Made by a program: the position numbers and the translations under genes
Notes under the pieces: model-generated
Database searches by the model: none
Seen by the model: only the letters and a program-made list of their open reading frames with translations
Told to the model about the DNA's origin: nothing
Part shown: positions 36,901-50,900 of the stretch, in pieces
Layout: the number at the start of each line of letters is the position of its first letter
Numbering within the stretch: position 1 is the stretch's first letter
Origin: Charina bottae
Taxonomy: Eukaryota; Chordata; Lepidosauria; Squamata; Charinaidae
Length of the DNA: 64,000 nt
Direction: 5' to 3'
Assembly (NCBI GenBank): GCA_023362775.1
Contig: JALMGJ010000003.1
Coordinates: forward strand, 75,315,355 to 75,379,354

Positions 36901-39900
36901 AAGACATTTGAGTTGTCCTGCATAAGTTGACTTACATAAATAAAACTAGACTGACATATTTAGTTGAAGTGCATCACATCAAACCCAATGTTTTATGAGC
37001 ACATATTCCAATTCATTCCATATTCAAAACATTCCGATATGAAGATATACTAAAAAATAGACTTGCAGGCAAACTTTCTAAGGCTAGTAGTAATACCACT
37101 ATGATTCTCACGTAGAAGACAGACAGCCCAAAATAAACTTCTACTTAATATTACTTACAATGCACTAATACTCAAGGAATACAATAGTTAAGTATAATAA
37201 GGGATATAGAAAAGAACATTTCATTTTAGAGATTCAGAACCTGATCTGGGGATAAGCCGACAGTTGGCTAAATATGCCAATAAGGGAAGATTTAAGCATT
37301 TTCTTTCCACCCAAAGTTTTTCTACTTCAAACTACATTTTTGCATCCTTTTTTTTTCTTTTGCATCCCACGGTATCCTTTTGGAGCGGCTCAGGGAGTTG
37401 GGGGTGGGCGGTGTAGTTTTGCGCTGGTTCACCTCCTTCCTCCAGGGCCGCTTCCAATCGGTGGTAATAGGAGAGATCCGACCCTCGACCCCTACTATGT
37501 GGGGTGCCGCAGGGTTCGGTTCTCTCTCCTCTCCTATTTAACATCTACATGAAGCCGCTGGGCGAGATCATCCGTCACCATGGGATGAGGTATCACCAAT
37601 ATGTGGATGATACTCAATTGTGTATCTCCGTCCTGGGTGAAGTAAGTGTTGCAGTCGACACCCTGTCTCAGTGCCTGGGGGCTGTAGGGGCCTGGATGGG
37701 GAACAACAGGCTTCAACTGAACCCTGGTAAGACGGAGTGGCTGTGGATTGATGGCCTCTCGGTTTCCAGGAAGTTGTCATCTTTAACTCTGGATGGGGTG
37801 GCACTGCCCCGTTCAGATTCAGTCTGAAACTTGGGGGTCCTCCTGGACTCACGACTCCTGCTCGAAGAGCAGGTGGTAGTTGTGGCCAGGAGAGCCTTTG
37901 CACAGCTTCGGGTTGTGCGCCAGTTGCGCCCCTACCTGGATCGAGATGCCCTCCAAACAGTCACTCATGCCCTTGTCATCTCTCATATAGATTATTGCAA
38001 TGCGCTCTATCGGACCCCATCAACAAAAGAATTTCATCTAGCGGGGTCCAGGAGGTGTGCCTTCTCTGCGATAGCACCCGCCCTATGGAATATCTTGCCC
38101 CCAGAGGTGAGGCGGGCGCCCTCGTTCCTGGACTTCCGGAGGTCTTTAAAGACCTGGTTCTACCACCTTGCTTGGGACAAAGGAAGTAATAGTTCCTCCT
38201 GGGGGTGGTTGGCTTAGTGGTGTCCTCCTTTTAAGATCTTACCATCATTTGGATTTTTACTATTTATTATTGGATGTATTTTAAGATTTATAGGTTTTTA
38301 GTTTTAATATTTTATTGTAAACTGCCCAGAGTCTACTTTGTAGAGATGGGCAGTGATAAATTTGACAAATAAATAAATAAATCCTCCATATTTCACTCTT
38401 TATGGAAAGTAACACAGTAATTCAGTAATTCTGAAAGTAATTCAGACATACATGTTGAAATTAATCTTAGGGATGAACTCAAACTCCCATATTTTTAAAT
38501 TTGTTGTTTGGCTCTATGTAGAATTTACTCAACTATGTTCAAAATGAAAAAGTGTAATATTAATTAAAAGGCTTCATGGCAAAACTACTTTCCTATATGT
38601 TTAAGCGTGAAACAGCACGTACGAAGATATTTGTTCTCATTGGTACCTGTAATAACGTATGATTCAGTATAACCTCCAACTCTGCAATCTGATGTGCCAG
38701 ATCCTCATTGTCACCATGGATTTCTAAATCCTCCTCAGGTATTGTTTCCCACCTACTTTGATGAGCTGCCAAGTTATGAACCAATTCATACTGTCCTGGT
38801 AGAGCTAAACTGATCCGTGTTTGTCTTCCGTGTGTGAAACGAATTCGACGTCTTTTACAATTCTCCTCGCTGCTAATTTTGGTGGTAGGTAGTAGTCTCT
38901 CTCCCAAGAGCATGTTGAGTAACTGGCATTTGGCATTACAGTTTTGACCAAAGATTAATAAGCATGGGTGACAGCTTACTGTCAGCTGAAGGTATTCCTC
39001 CTCATGTCGGGGAAAGGCAATTGAGCTTAGCTGTCCTAAAAAAAAAAAGCATACAAATGTTATTATGAATTTTATCCTGCAAGTATTCTGTAACATTCTC
39101 AGCACAGAATTCCCCAAGATTATCCTTCCCCATCCAAGTGCCTCCTATATGTGTTGGGACTGCAATTTCCAGAATTACCCAGCAAGCATAGCCACTGCAA
39201 TTTATATTCCCAATACATCTGGAGGATGCCAATTTAGAGAAAACTATGCTAGATACATCAATTCTAAAGTAAGAACAAGACATTCTTGTGACATTTCAAA
39301 GTTTTATCTTTATTACTGTGTAAGCATTCATGGATCACTGTCCACTTTGTCAAATGTATTATAGTCCTAAGAGAATATTGTATATCCACAGTGTTTAGGG
39401 GTAGGATAGGGGGAAGAGAGGAAGAGAAAAATGGTGATAGAGAGATCAGTGACAGAGAGCTGTATCTCCACAGAGGACTGGATATGGCTTAGGGCCTATT
39501 GCTCCCACATATCAAGTTTGTTCTTCCTTTCCATGCCAGCAAATACACATTTTAGGCATTAAAGAGGATAAAAAGCAGCAATCCAGAATCTTGTGCTTTT
39601 AATTGATATAATGGCAGGAAACTGAGTAAGCATCCTTTCCACAGGCCCCCACATCAATACAACATTAAAACTTGAATTTATCAAGTTAACTCCCATCCAT
39701 AAGGATATTGCTCCCCAGCCCTGTGAGTTCTATTCCCTCCAGCTATCAGTTGTTATTTCTAAGGCTGCTAGTCCATCCACTCCATTGTGCACAGGCTGTC
39801 TCTATGTCCTATTGAATTATAGCCTGAGAAGGACTTTGGAAAACAATAAACCTTCAAGCCATTCTATCTAAAGATAGTTTATCTGAAAAAATAAAGAGTT

Positions 39901-42900
39901 ATGTTGAAGAGTAAGGGGCTATTTCCTATTCTCTCAGAACTTATTTCCCAAAAATGCTTATTTTCTACCACATTATTCAAAATACACAGGGCTACTAATA
40001 AATTCAGAAATACAAATCCTATCAATGATATACAGTTTTACACAAAATATAAAATTAAACAAAATAAAGCAAAATAGTTACTTTGCTTGACCATACTGCC
40101 AGCTTTTCAGGGATGAGTGCTCTTTGAACATTCCTATATTCAAACCATGATGTTGCAACCTATTTCTTCCTTTATAAGATTTAGGGGTAAGGTTTTCCCC
40201 TGCACAGTCGTGTCTGACCCTAGGGGGCGGTGCTCATCTCCATTTGTTAACCGAAGAGCCAGCACTGTCCGAAGACACTTCCTCAGTCATGTGGCCAGCA
40301 TGATGCGCGCAGAACGCTGTTACCTTCCCACCGAAGTGGTACCTATTCATCTACTTGCATTTGCATGCTTTTGAATTTCTAGGTTGGCAATTCACTGAGC
40401 CATTGCGCCCCTCTTATAAGATTTATAATTATAATTATAAGATTTAACTGTTTCCCAAATAAAATTGACCTTAACCCAAAAATATAAGCAAGGACAGACT
40501 TAATCCCAAAACTAATGATTAGACTGGGAAGTTGAAAAAACATCCAGGGGGAAGGCTATAGCAAACTACTTCTTTATTGCTGCCAAGAGAACTGCAGGAC
40601 ATGTCCCTGTAGTTAACAGGAGTCAAGCTCAACCAAAGAGAGTCTTTAACATTAAAAGCATTAGACAAAATTAGACACAGCTTAAAAAGTTTGTTATATG
40701 TCTCCAACACAGAAATATTAAATTAAATTCTATGGATTAAATTACATTAAGATTATTTAATGTAAGACATACATTTGTCACACTGATTTCAGTGGGACTA
40801 GAATGCAACTTTAGTTGAAGCAAGGTACACATATATCAATAGGAGTCAACATATCTGTACAGTATATGATTGCTCTTAGTGTTGTTCTAACCTCTTATAT
40901 TCCATAAGAATAATAATAGCTATTATTCAAATTTGTATTAGCAATTTACTACTGATACAGAAGAACAAATGCTTGGGTCTAGTAACAATGAGAAAAGCAT
41001 ATATTCACGTTCCCATTCCTGATCTAAGCAGGGTACTTTCTAGAAATAACAGTTATAAAAATGCAATTATAAAGAAAACAGAACTCTTTCTATACTTTAT
41101 TCTGTTTATCAAATATAACTGCTAAACTACTTCACAATAGTATTTTATATGTGGATTAATGCAGTAGAATGCATGTAAAAGCAGAAAGTGTTCTGCTGAA
41201 ATTAAAATGGGACTGCTGTCACACGCACAGTAAAAGGAGAAAGCGCTTTTCTGCAAAACCTGAAAACCTACATTCAAACTGAAGATGAAAGAAGATATGT
41301 TGAAATATAACTTTAAGCCCACTGCATATTTATTTATTTATTTATTATTTATTATTTCTAACTTATATCACCGCCCATCTCCCCCCACAAGGGAACTCTG
41401 GGCGGTTTACAATCAAGTCAGCAATTAAAAACATATAAAATACTTTATACAATTATTAAAAATATAAAAATATAAAATCCAAGAGGCTGTATGTGATGTT
41501 TGCGAACCAAACTTTACGGTGCGAGCCATCCCCAGGAAGAGCTATTATTCATCCCGTCCCAGGCGAGGTGGCAGAGCCAGGTTTTCAGTTGCTTCCTGAA
41601 GGTCAGGAGTGTGGGGGCTAGCCTCACCTCAAGGGGCAGGATGTTCCAAAGGGCGGGTGCTACGGCAGAGAAGGCACGCCTCCTGGATCCCGCTAGGTGA
41701 AATTCTTTTACTGATGGGATCCGTAGCATGCCCTCTCTGCATGACCGGGTGGGGCGGGTCGATGCTCTGGGATATTGAACAAGTCTGTGAGCTTTTTTCC
41801 CTAGGCAGTTCATGTCTAAAACCACAAATAGTACACTATGTTCACTTACCTTTTTTCACCAGTCTAAGACTGTTTGCTGGCCAAGTGACCAAGTTTTGCC
41901 AACTGCTTGTCTTTTGATAAGAAAATAGCATTTCAAATGTTCCATGGAGCCAAGATTGTAACTGTAGGGAGAAGATTTTCTTATTTTTAGCTAAGGTGTG
42001 ACATGGTACCAAGTGTTGCTGTCCCTTGGCCCTGCAGAAATCGGGATCATGCTGATTATGCAAGTGGAAGTGAATTAGTCAATCAAGATTAAATCATTAG
42101 GTTACTTTTTAAAAAACAACCAGATTTTTGTTTTAAAAATCACGAATCATTTTTTTAAAATCATGATAAAAGTTTTTAAAAAGAACCTTGCAATGATTTC
42201 CTTTTATTTATTAAAAATCCATTATAATCAGATTGGTTTTAAGACTAACACGACTGTTTCCTTCCTAATATATATACAGGGAGTCCTTGGGTTACGATGG
42301 CAAGTCGCTAAGTGTAATGGTATGTGGGAATGACCTTGGGAGATGGGGGGGGGTGTAAGAGATGCTGCCTAGGGAACAATCAGATAAGAGAGGACATAGC
42401 CGGCAGCAGCATAATGGGAAGAGAAAGAAACTCAGAAAGGAACCTCCCTAACTTCTCAGGCTGTAAAAGAGACGGTGGGAGATTTGTACTATCAGACTTG
42501 CAAGATTCTTTTAATGTAGCCTTACATTAAACTAGAATTAGCTCATCTGGTCATGTTTCCTGTCTGATCTACCTGGGAAGGCTGACACTAAGTGTCAATC
42601 CCGGCAGTCCTGGTTGCCATCGTAACCCCAAGATGTGCGGGTCATTAAGTAGGAAGTGGTGGGAATACCAGGTAAAGAGCATGAGGATGCCGCAGGGAGT
42701 TGGGCGAGGCCCCAGGGGGGCTGGCACAGGCTGCGCGTGAGTTGGGGGAGGTCTTGGAAGGCCCAGTGCTCAGGGAGGCAGGGGGGAACTTGCAATTTTC
42801 CTTGTGGGAAGCCAGCAGGGAAGGTCGCAAATGGTGATCATGTGACTGCAGGACACTGCAACCGTTGTAAGTGCCAAGTGCCCAAATCGCGATCATGTGA

Positions 42901-44886
42901 CTGCAAGGGTGCTGCGAGGGCCAGAACTTCAAGGACCGGCCGTAAGTACCACTCATTCAGTGCCATTACAACTTCAAACAGTCGCTGAACAAGTGGTTGG
43001 TAAGCAAGGACTTTTGTTGTTTATTCGTTCAGTCGTTTCCGACTCTTCGTGACTTCATGGACCAGTCCACGCCAGAGCTTTCTGTCGGCCGTCACCATCC
43101 CCAGCTCCCCAATGGTTGAGTCCGTCACCTCCAGAATACCATCCATCCATCTTGCCCTTGGTCGGCCCCTCTTCCTTTTGCCTTCCACTTTCCCTAGCAT
43201 CAGCTTCTTCTCCAGGGTATCCTGTCTTCTCATTATGTGGCCAAAGTACTTCAGTTTTGCCTTTAATATCATTCCCTCAAGTGAGCAGTCTGGCTTGATT
43301 TCCTGGAGTATGGACTGGTTTGATCTTCTTGCAGTCCAAGGCACTCTCAGAATTTTCCTCCAACACCACAGTTCAAAAGCATCTATCTTCCTTTGCTCAG
43401 CCTTCCTTATGGTCCAGCTCTCGCAGCCATAGGTTACTACAGGGAATACCATTGCTTTAACAATGCGGACCTTTGTTGTCAGTGTGATGTCTCTGCTCTT
43501 AACTATTTTATCAAGATTTGCCATTGCTCTCCTCCCAAGAAGTAGACGTCTTCTGATTTCCTGGCTGCAGTCAGCGTCTGCAGTAATCTTTGCGCCTAGA
43601 AATACAAAGTCTGTCACTGCCTCCACTTTTTCTCCCTCTATTTGCCAGTCATCAATCAAGCTCGTTGCCATAATCTTGGTTTTTTTGAGGTTTAACTGCA
43701 ACCCAGCTTTTGCACTTTCTTCTTTCACCTTCGTCATAAGGTTCCTCAACTCCTCCTCGCTTTCAGCCATCAAAGTGGTATCATCTGCATATCTGAGATT
43801 GTTAATGTTTCTTCCAGCGATTTTAACTCCAGCCTTGGATTCCTCAAGCCCAGCATGTCGCATGATGTGTTCTGCGTACAGGTTGAATAGGTAGGGTGAG
43901 AGTATACAACCCTGCCGTACTCCTTTCCCAATCTTAAACCAGTCCGTTGTTCCATGCTCTGTTCTTACCGTTGCTACTTGGTCGTTATACAGATTCCTCA
44001 GGAGGCAGACAAGATGACTTGGTATCCCCATACCACCAAGAACTTGCCACAATTTGTTATGATCCACACAGTCAAAGGCTTTAGAATAGTCAAGCAAGGA
44101 CTACCTGTATATAAATATTTGACTACCCAATTCTAATCACAATTCTTACTGTTGAAGCAGCTTTCTATGCTAGCAATAGTATAACTCAGGAGTGAGACAA
44201 TGGGTTCACAGGTGTTAGCTGAAATTGTCTGTGTATGTAGAGGTGGCAAAGCAGCAAGAAGCAATCCAGTGATTGGATCTGCCTGTATAGCACTCAGCAA
44301 GCATCTTTGCTTTGAATACATTTATAAAGGGAGACAGAACACTGTCATCAAATAGGTCTCTAGGCAGATGGTTGACTGTAATTAATTAATACCCTTCATG
44401 AATCTTTTAACTGCCTATCATGTATCAGTTGCCTCATGGAGAAGGCTGTTAGATGTATGCAGAAAATACTTCACAATGCAATCAATATGTTTACAAATAT
44501 AATAATTGCTTTTATTTTTCAGGTCCTTTCTCCATTTACAAGGTTACATTCTAGCAGGCTGAAGAGGTACAAAAGAACTGAAGAGCTATCAATTCTGCAA
44601 CTGGGAAAATAATTTTTGTTGCATAAACAAGAATAATAAAGAGAGCCAGTTTGGTCTAGTGGTTAAGGCAACAGGCTAGAAACCAGGAGACTGAGAGTTC
44701 TAGTCCCGCCTTAGGCATGAAAGCTGGCTGGGTGACCTTGGGCCAGTCCCTCTCTCTCAGCCCAACTCACCTCACAGGGTGGTTGTTGTGGGGAAAATAG
44801 GAGGAGGAAGGAGTATTAGGTATGTTTGCCGCCTTGAGTTATTTATAAAAATAATAAAGGTGGGACAGAAAATAAAATAAATATAA

Positions 44887-44918
<32 letters not shown>

Positions 44919-47900
44919 TAAACCAGTTTGATGGTGAAATCATTTTATACCAGTTGAAAAAATGTTATCAGAACTTCCAACTATCTAGAAAAGGGTATGT
45001 AAGCACATGGGTGAAAATTATGTCTCACCCTAAGAACAAGCTCATCTTTATATAATATAGTTTTTATAAATGTTTTATAAAGCATTCCTAAAATACTATA
45101 TTTTATTAATATGTTTTGATAATTATACATGTCTAATAATTGTTTGAATTTGTCCCTTATTTAAAACATAGCTATACTCTAGTCCACAGATAGACAACAT
45201 GGTGTTTTCAAGATGTTTTGAATTACAACACCAATAACCCCCACCCAACTGGGCCAATGGTCAGTAATTATGGATGCTGCTATATAAAACATCTTGGGGG
45301 CTCGAGATTGGCTATCCTTGCTCTAATATGTTGCTTTCCTTGCTCTAATATGTTGCTTTAAGAACACAGGCAGACATTTTAGTTATATTTTGCAAAGCTC
45401 AGCATGACTAAAATCAGAGTCTGAAGTCTACAACCTAGCAGAAGTGACTACATTTATTTGAAGACCTCTAACCTTGTATCAAATCCATATTAATAGTACC
45501 ATCAAATCTCCAATTAGACATCATCCAGGCATAACAGGAAAAAAAATTGCTTGAACAAAAGTATTACTAAAGAAACCCTTTAGATTCCTGGAAGGGATTT
45601 CCAGTTGTTAAATAAAGAACCAGAAACTATACAATACACTGAAACTAATTGTGACAATAGTGATATAAGATTCTACTTCAACATGCTTAGTTGCAAATTT
45701 CATCTCCATCCCCAATGTACATTTACATAAGCATATTTCACAGCCAGCTGGGTGATTTTGGGCCAGTCACTCACTCTCAACCCAACCCACCTCACAGGGT
45801 TGCTATTGTGGGGAAAATAGGAAGCAAGATCATTATGTATGCCACCTTGCGTTGTAGAAAAATAAAGATGGGATATAAATCTAATAATAATAGTGATGAT
45901 GATGTAGCTGTAAAAAGTATAGGGCAAGCTATCTTCTTCAACTAATAATTCACCAATTTTTGCCATTTTTGGTACTTCTCCCTTATATAAAGTATTTATG
46001 AAAGTATATAAATCAAAGGAATGTCAATTTGATGGAGGTGGAAAGGGGAGAAAAAATATTTAGAATAAAAGCTGGAAAATCAGTTTAGAAAATTTAGAAA
46101 ATATAGAAAGTAAAACTATTTTTAATTGAGTCATTTTGTTTATATACTATACTTAGATAGGTTTTCACAGGTTAATGTTTGTCATCATCTTGATCTGTTC
46201 ATAGGTATAATTTTTACCAGAGAAGAAGCATTTTGTAGAGTGATGTGCAAATTTATTTCTAATATGCAGTTTGAAAATTACTGTTTCTGCTCAGTTACAT
46301 CAGTTTCTATTTCAAACTGAGACTTCCAATCCTACGTTACTTCTTTGTTTTCTTTGCCATCAAATCTCACTTTGCCAACTGTATAAATCATTAAATGTTG
46401 TCAGCAAGCTGTCATACAGAAGGCTAACAAGATTTTTCAAGATTTGTAAGGCAACAGCTACCAGAAGTTGCACACTCTTCTTGCAAGCACTTAGAAACCA
46501 ACTGCAAGAAACCATCTTGAAGACAGCAGATACTGTTCTGTTAAGTGTTTTGGTTTGGAACAAGCTCTGACCCCGTTTTATAAATAAAATGCAGAAAGCC
46601 ACTGTGGGGGGAAATATTTTGAGGAATATATAGGTTAGCTTTAATGCATGGAGAGCCTAAGCCATTTCAGGTTTCTTTAAATCACAATATTAGTATAATA
46701 TATACATATCAATATTAGTACACATGCTATAGAATTACTAGAATACTGTATAATATCCCTATAAACAACTGACAGATTTCTTCCAAGCAGTCACCAATGA
46801 ACTATAACTCAATTCATTTGCCATATTAAAAGTGGGAAATCTGTTGCTGAATTCCAATTCATATTTGTCCCAGCCAGAACAACTAATGGGAGGGGCTGAT
46901 GGTATCTGAATTTCAAGTATAGGTGAAATGCAAAATATCCAATTCTACTCTAAAAATACTGAATGTCAGGCAATTTATAAACTATTAAGCCCTTCATGGT
47001 ATAGGGCTTGGTTATCTGAAGTACTACTTATCTTCCACGGTTTCTGCACATCTGGTAAGATCAGAAAGTTGGGGCACTATGGGTCCTATCTATTAAACAA
47101 TGCCACCTATCGATATCCAGGAAGTATGGCTTTTCTGTTGTAGTGCCTGCCCTCTGGAATAGCATCCCCAGAAATCTGTGTGGCTCCCACCCTAATGGTA
47201 TTCCAGACGTCCTTAAAAACCTGCCTCAACAGGTGCCTGTTAGGCCCGTCAGGTGTGATTTTTGTAGTGCTTAGAATTTGTGTCTGGACATGTATAGTCC
47301 CCTTGTTTATTATCGTGTTTCATTCTTTATCATGTAAGCTGCCCAAAGTCACTTAAATCTAATAAATAAATCAACAAAATCAATATTAAGTAGGTTCAAA
47401 CCTACTGGAGTAGTTTTTATATTTGGAGCTATTCAAATGCATTGTCAAATTTGGGAAGATTTTTTTCTACAACTGTATTAGATAAGGATCTGAAAGCTTA
47501 TGTTTTTCTGAAGGAAAACTGAATGATGCAAAAATCCTTAACTTAGTTTCATTACTTATCTGTTGCCATACAACTAACTCTGAAAGAGCAAACTGAATTA
47601 TTCTTTCCAGCAGTTTATTTGAAACTTCTGAGTCTAGCATTTGTTTCCACGGAGTTACACTGTTTTAATTTTTAAGACAAAGCAGCAAATTTTGAAATGT
47701 ATTTAGTTATCTATTTACTATTGCAAGATTACACTTCTCCTTGAAGAATGACTGCCTGAATGTTATTTCTTTTCTCCTTTTATAGTATATTTTTAGAGTG
47801 TAAATTAAAGGAATACTTCTGTTTTCTATTAATATGTAAACTGCCCTTGGAGTCCGTTCGATTATCAGAAATGAATAAAAATATTAATAAATAAAACAAC

Positions 47901-50900
47901 AATGGATTTTGAAATTCATAGTGAAAGTTTTAAAAATATATTTTAACAATGACGACCGCGCTCTACATGGGGCTACCCTCGAAGAATATCCGGAAGCTAC
48001 AGCTGGTGCAGAATGCAGCTGCACGGGCAGTTTTAGGTGCACCAAGATCAACACACATAACACCTCTACTCCGTGAGCTGCATTGGGTACCAGTATGCTT
48101 CTGGGTCCAATACAAGGTGTTGGTTATCACCTTTAAAGCCCTACATGGCACGGGACCAGGTTATCTGAGGGACCGCCTCATCCCCATTACATCATCCCGT
48201 CCCACCCGATCTTGCAGAGAGGGCATGCTGCGGACCCCCTCTATGAAAGAATTCCATCTAGTGGGGTCCCGGAGGCAAGCCTTCTCTGCAGTAGCACCTG
48301 CCCTATGGAACATCCTCCCACCAGGGGTAAGACAGGCCCCTTCACTCCTGGACTTCAGGAAAAAATTAAAAACTTGGCTCTGTGATCTCGCCTGGGGCAA
48401 AAAGGAAAGTGGTCAAGCCTGGGGATGGCTGATTTCCTAGAGCCACCTCAAATATCTCAAATATTTTAAATATGTTCAACGTCACTGTAAGAACCACCTG
48501 CCACTTGGATTTTATTGTATTTATATTTTATTGTTGTTTTTATTGTATTTTATTGATGTTATGTTGTGAATAGAAATATTATTAATAGATAATAGGCGGT
48601 AATAGAAATCTGATAAATAAATGATGACCTTTCAAAAGTTGTCTGATTTTTATCGTAATTTAAGAACACGAAATTTCCTTATTGTAATAATATACTTTTA
48701 ATACTAAGAGAATTGTAGAAATTCTACAGCAAAGCAAATTACGTATTGTTTTTCATCTGAACAGTCCACACAGCAACAGATCATGTAAGAACCCTGCAAT
48801 GGTTAGTATGCTTAATCAAATTATCAATATCTATTGATAAAACCCTTTGCCTGCAATTAATCAAGGAACTATTACATGACTCTCTTACCACATGGCTTAA
48901 CTTCAAAATGTGTACATCAGGGCTTTCCAAAGTTTTTCCAGCGGCGACACACCAACCGGCGTTGGTGTGTCGCCGCAGGAAAACCCGGAAGTGCGGCAGC
49001 GCGCAAAAACCCGGAAGCGCTGCTGCTGCTTTCGGGTTTTGCGCACTGCAGTTGGTGTGTCGCCGCGGGAAAACCCGGAAGCACTGATGATGATCAGCTG
49101 GTTGTGTGGCGACACACCAGACTGTGTGTGGCGACACACTTTTGTGTCGCGACACACAGTTTGGAAAGCTCTGGTGTACATGATTTATAAACATTATGTA
49201 CATCTTTTTTACTCTGTATTCATGCCAAAGAGTGCACTACATGAAGCAGCCTTCAATCAAACCATGGGTTCGCACTACATAAACCACTGACTTGCAAACT
49301 TTTCTTCCTTCTGCATGTTATAATTCCATTATTTTCAAGGTCTGTGACAAACCAATTTGCCAATATATCTACTATTTACCATTGAGCATTTCACAGCAAT
49401 GAGGAATAATTTGTACCAGTTTCAGCTGTACATAATTCCTTCAAATGGAGATTCAAGTATTTTCCTACTAAAGTAATTAACCCCTTTTTGTCTAATCCAG
49501 TGCTTTCCAAACTGCCACCGTTGGCGACACACCAACAGCGGCAGCGGTGGTGTCTTGGGGGCGCACGCATGCACGGCAGCAGTGGCGGCCTCACTAAAAC
49601 ATGGAAGCGCTGATGGCGCGCCGCGCGCGCCCCCGCACCGCTTCGCAACACACTGAACTGTGTGTTGCGACACACTGAAGTGTCGCGACACAGAGTTTGG
49701 AAAGCTATGGTCTAATCCATGAGGCAAGAGCCAACGGCGCCGTGCGAAAACATGGAAGTGCCGCCAAAGCGGCGGCGCTTCCAGGTTTTCACGTGCCACG
49801 GTGGCGCTTCTGGGTTTTCACGCACCGCGGTGGCACTTCCGGGTTTTTGTGTGTTGCAGCAGCGGCAGCACTTCCGGGTTTTCACGCACCGCGGCGGCGC
49901 TTCCAGATTTTTGTGCACCGCTAGTGCAGTGCTTTCCAAACTGCCGCCATTGGCGACACACCGACGGCGGCAGTGGTAGCGGCAGCGTGGGGGCATGCAT
50001 GGTGGCAGCGTGCATGGTGGCGGCAGCCTCTTGTTTTCCGCTGAAACGTGGAAGCGCTGATGGCGCGCCGCTGCTGTCGTCGCCACCGCCACACACACAC
50101 CCACGCTGCTGCCGCGCACGTCCACTTCCAGGTTGTGTCACGACACACTAAACCAGAGCTTTCCAAACTTTTCATGTTGGTGACACACTTTTTAGACATG
50201 CATCATTTCGCGACACACTCTTACAGCAGGGCACAAGGCAAGCACTAGGACCTGCGCAGAATCCTGCCAGGGTTCGGAGGCGGCAGCGGCAGCAGCCGAG
50301 ACACACCCAGACACTGCAGCCGACACACTAACGTGTCCCGACACACAGTTTGGAAAGCTCTGCACTAAACTGTGTTGCGACACACTAAAGTGTCGTGACA
50401 CACAGTTTGGAAAGCTATGTCCTAGTGTGTCACACAAAAACTTGGAAGGGCTGATGAACCACCACTGTGCAAGCTGCCACACACATCAGCGGCGGCGCAC
50501 CATGAGCGCTTCCGGGTTTTCTTGCGACACACCTGGGCCCCGCAGGCGACACAGTACTGTGTCGCGACACACAGTTTGGAAAGCTATGATATAGACAGGG
50601 CTTTCCAAAGTCTTTCCCGCGGCGACACACCAACCGGCGTTGGTGTGTCGCTGCGGGAAAACCTGGAAGTGCCGCAGCGCACAAAAACCCGGAAGCGCTG
50701 CTGCTGCTTTCGGGTTTTGCGCGCTGCAGTTGGTGTGTCGCCACGGGAAAACCCGGAAGCGCTGATGATGATCAGCTGGTTGTGTGGCGACACACCAGAC
50801 TGTGTGTGGCGACACACTTTTGTGTCGCGACACACAGTTTGGAAAGCTCTGGTGTACATGATTTATAAACATTATGTACATCTTTTTTACTCTGTATTCA

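Larger units (their letters stand above)
42273..44112. mobile_element. Tc/mariner-like non-autonomous element, split by a BovB LINE
   Basis: The outer ends TATACAGGGAGTCCTTGGG and CAAGGACTACCTGTATA are inverted repeats with one mismatch in the first 14 bases, bordered by TA-rich sequence. The interior has GTTACGATGG and CATCGTAACCCCAAG, two GATCATGTGACTGCA words (about 42835 and 42892), and CGTAAGTACCA. This style is widespread in squamates (the ACTTACGACCG-type elements). The original element is about 750 bp once the 1.08-kb BovB and its TSD are removed. There is no transposase. Confidence 0.75.
49718..50588. mobile_element. hAT remnant hosting two further nested hATs
   Basis: Outside the inserts, 49718-49926 and 50428-50588 are hAT-family interior sequence: repeats of GCACTTCCGGGTTTTTGTG, CGCTTCCGGGTTTTC, then the right end CACAGTTTGGAAAGCTATG at 50588. 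No left terminus is seen near 49718. It was the target of the element at 49927-50419. Confidence 0.65.
48918..50595. repeat. Tandem duplication unit 1 (1678 bp)
   Basis: Begins with the hAT at 48918, continues through ~320 bp of unique AT-rich sequence, then several further hAT elements. The following unit (50596-52294) repeats it in full. In the unique segment (49174-49489 against 50852-51164) I see only one substitution and one 3-bp indel, so the duplication is young. See the chimeric flanks described at 50596. Confidence 0.93.
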
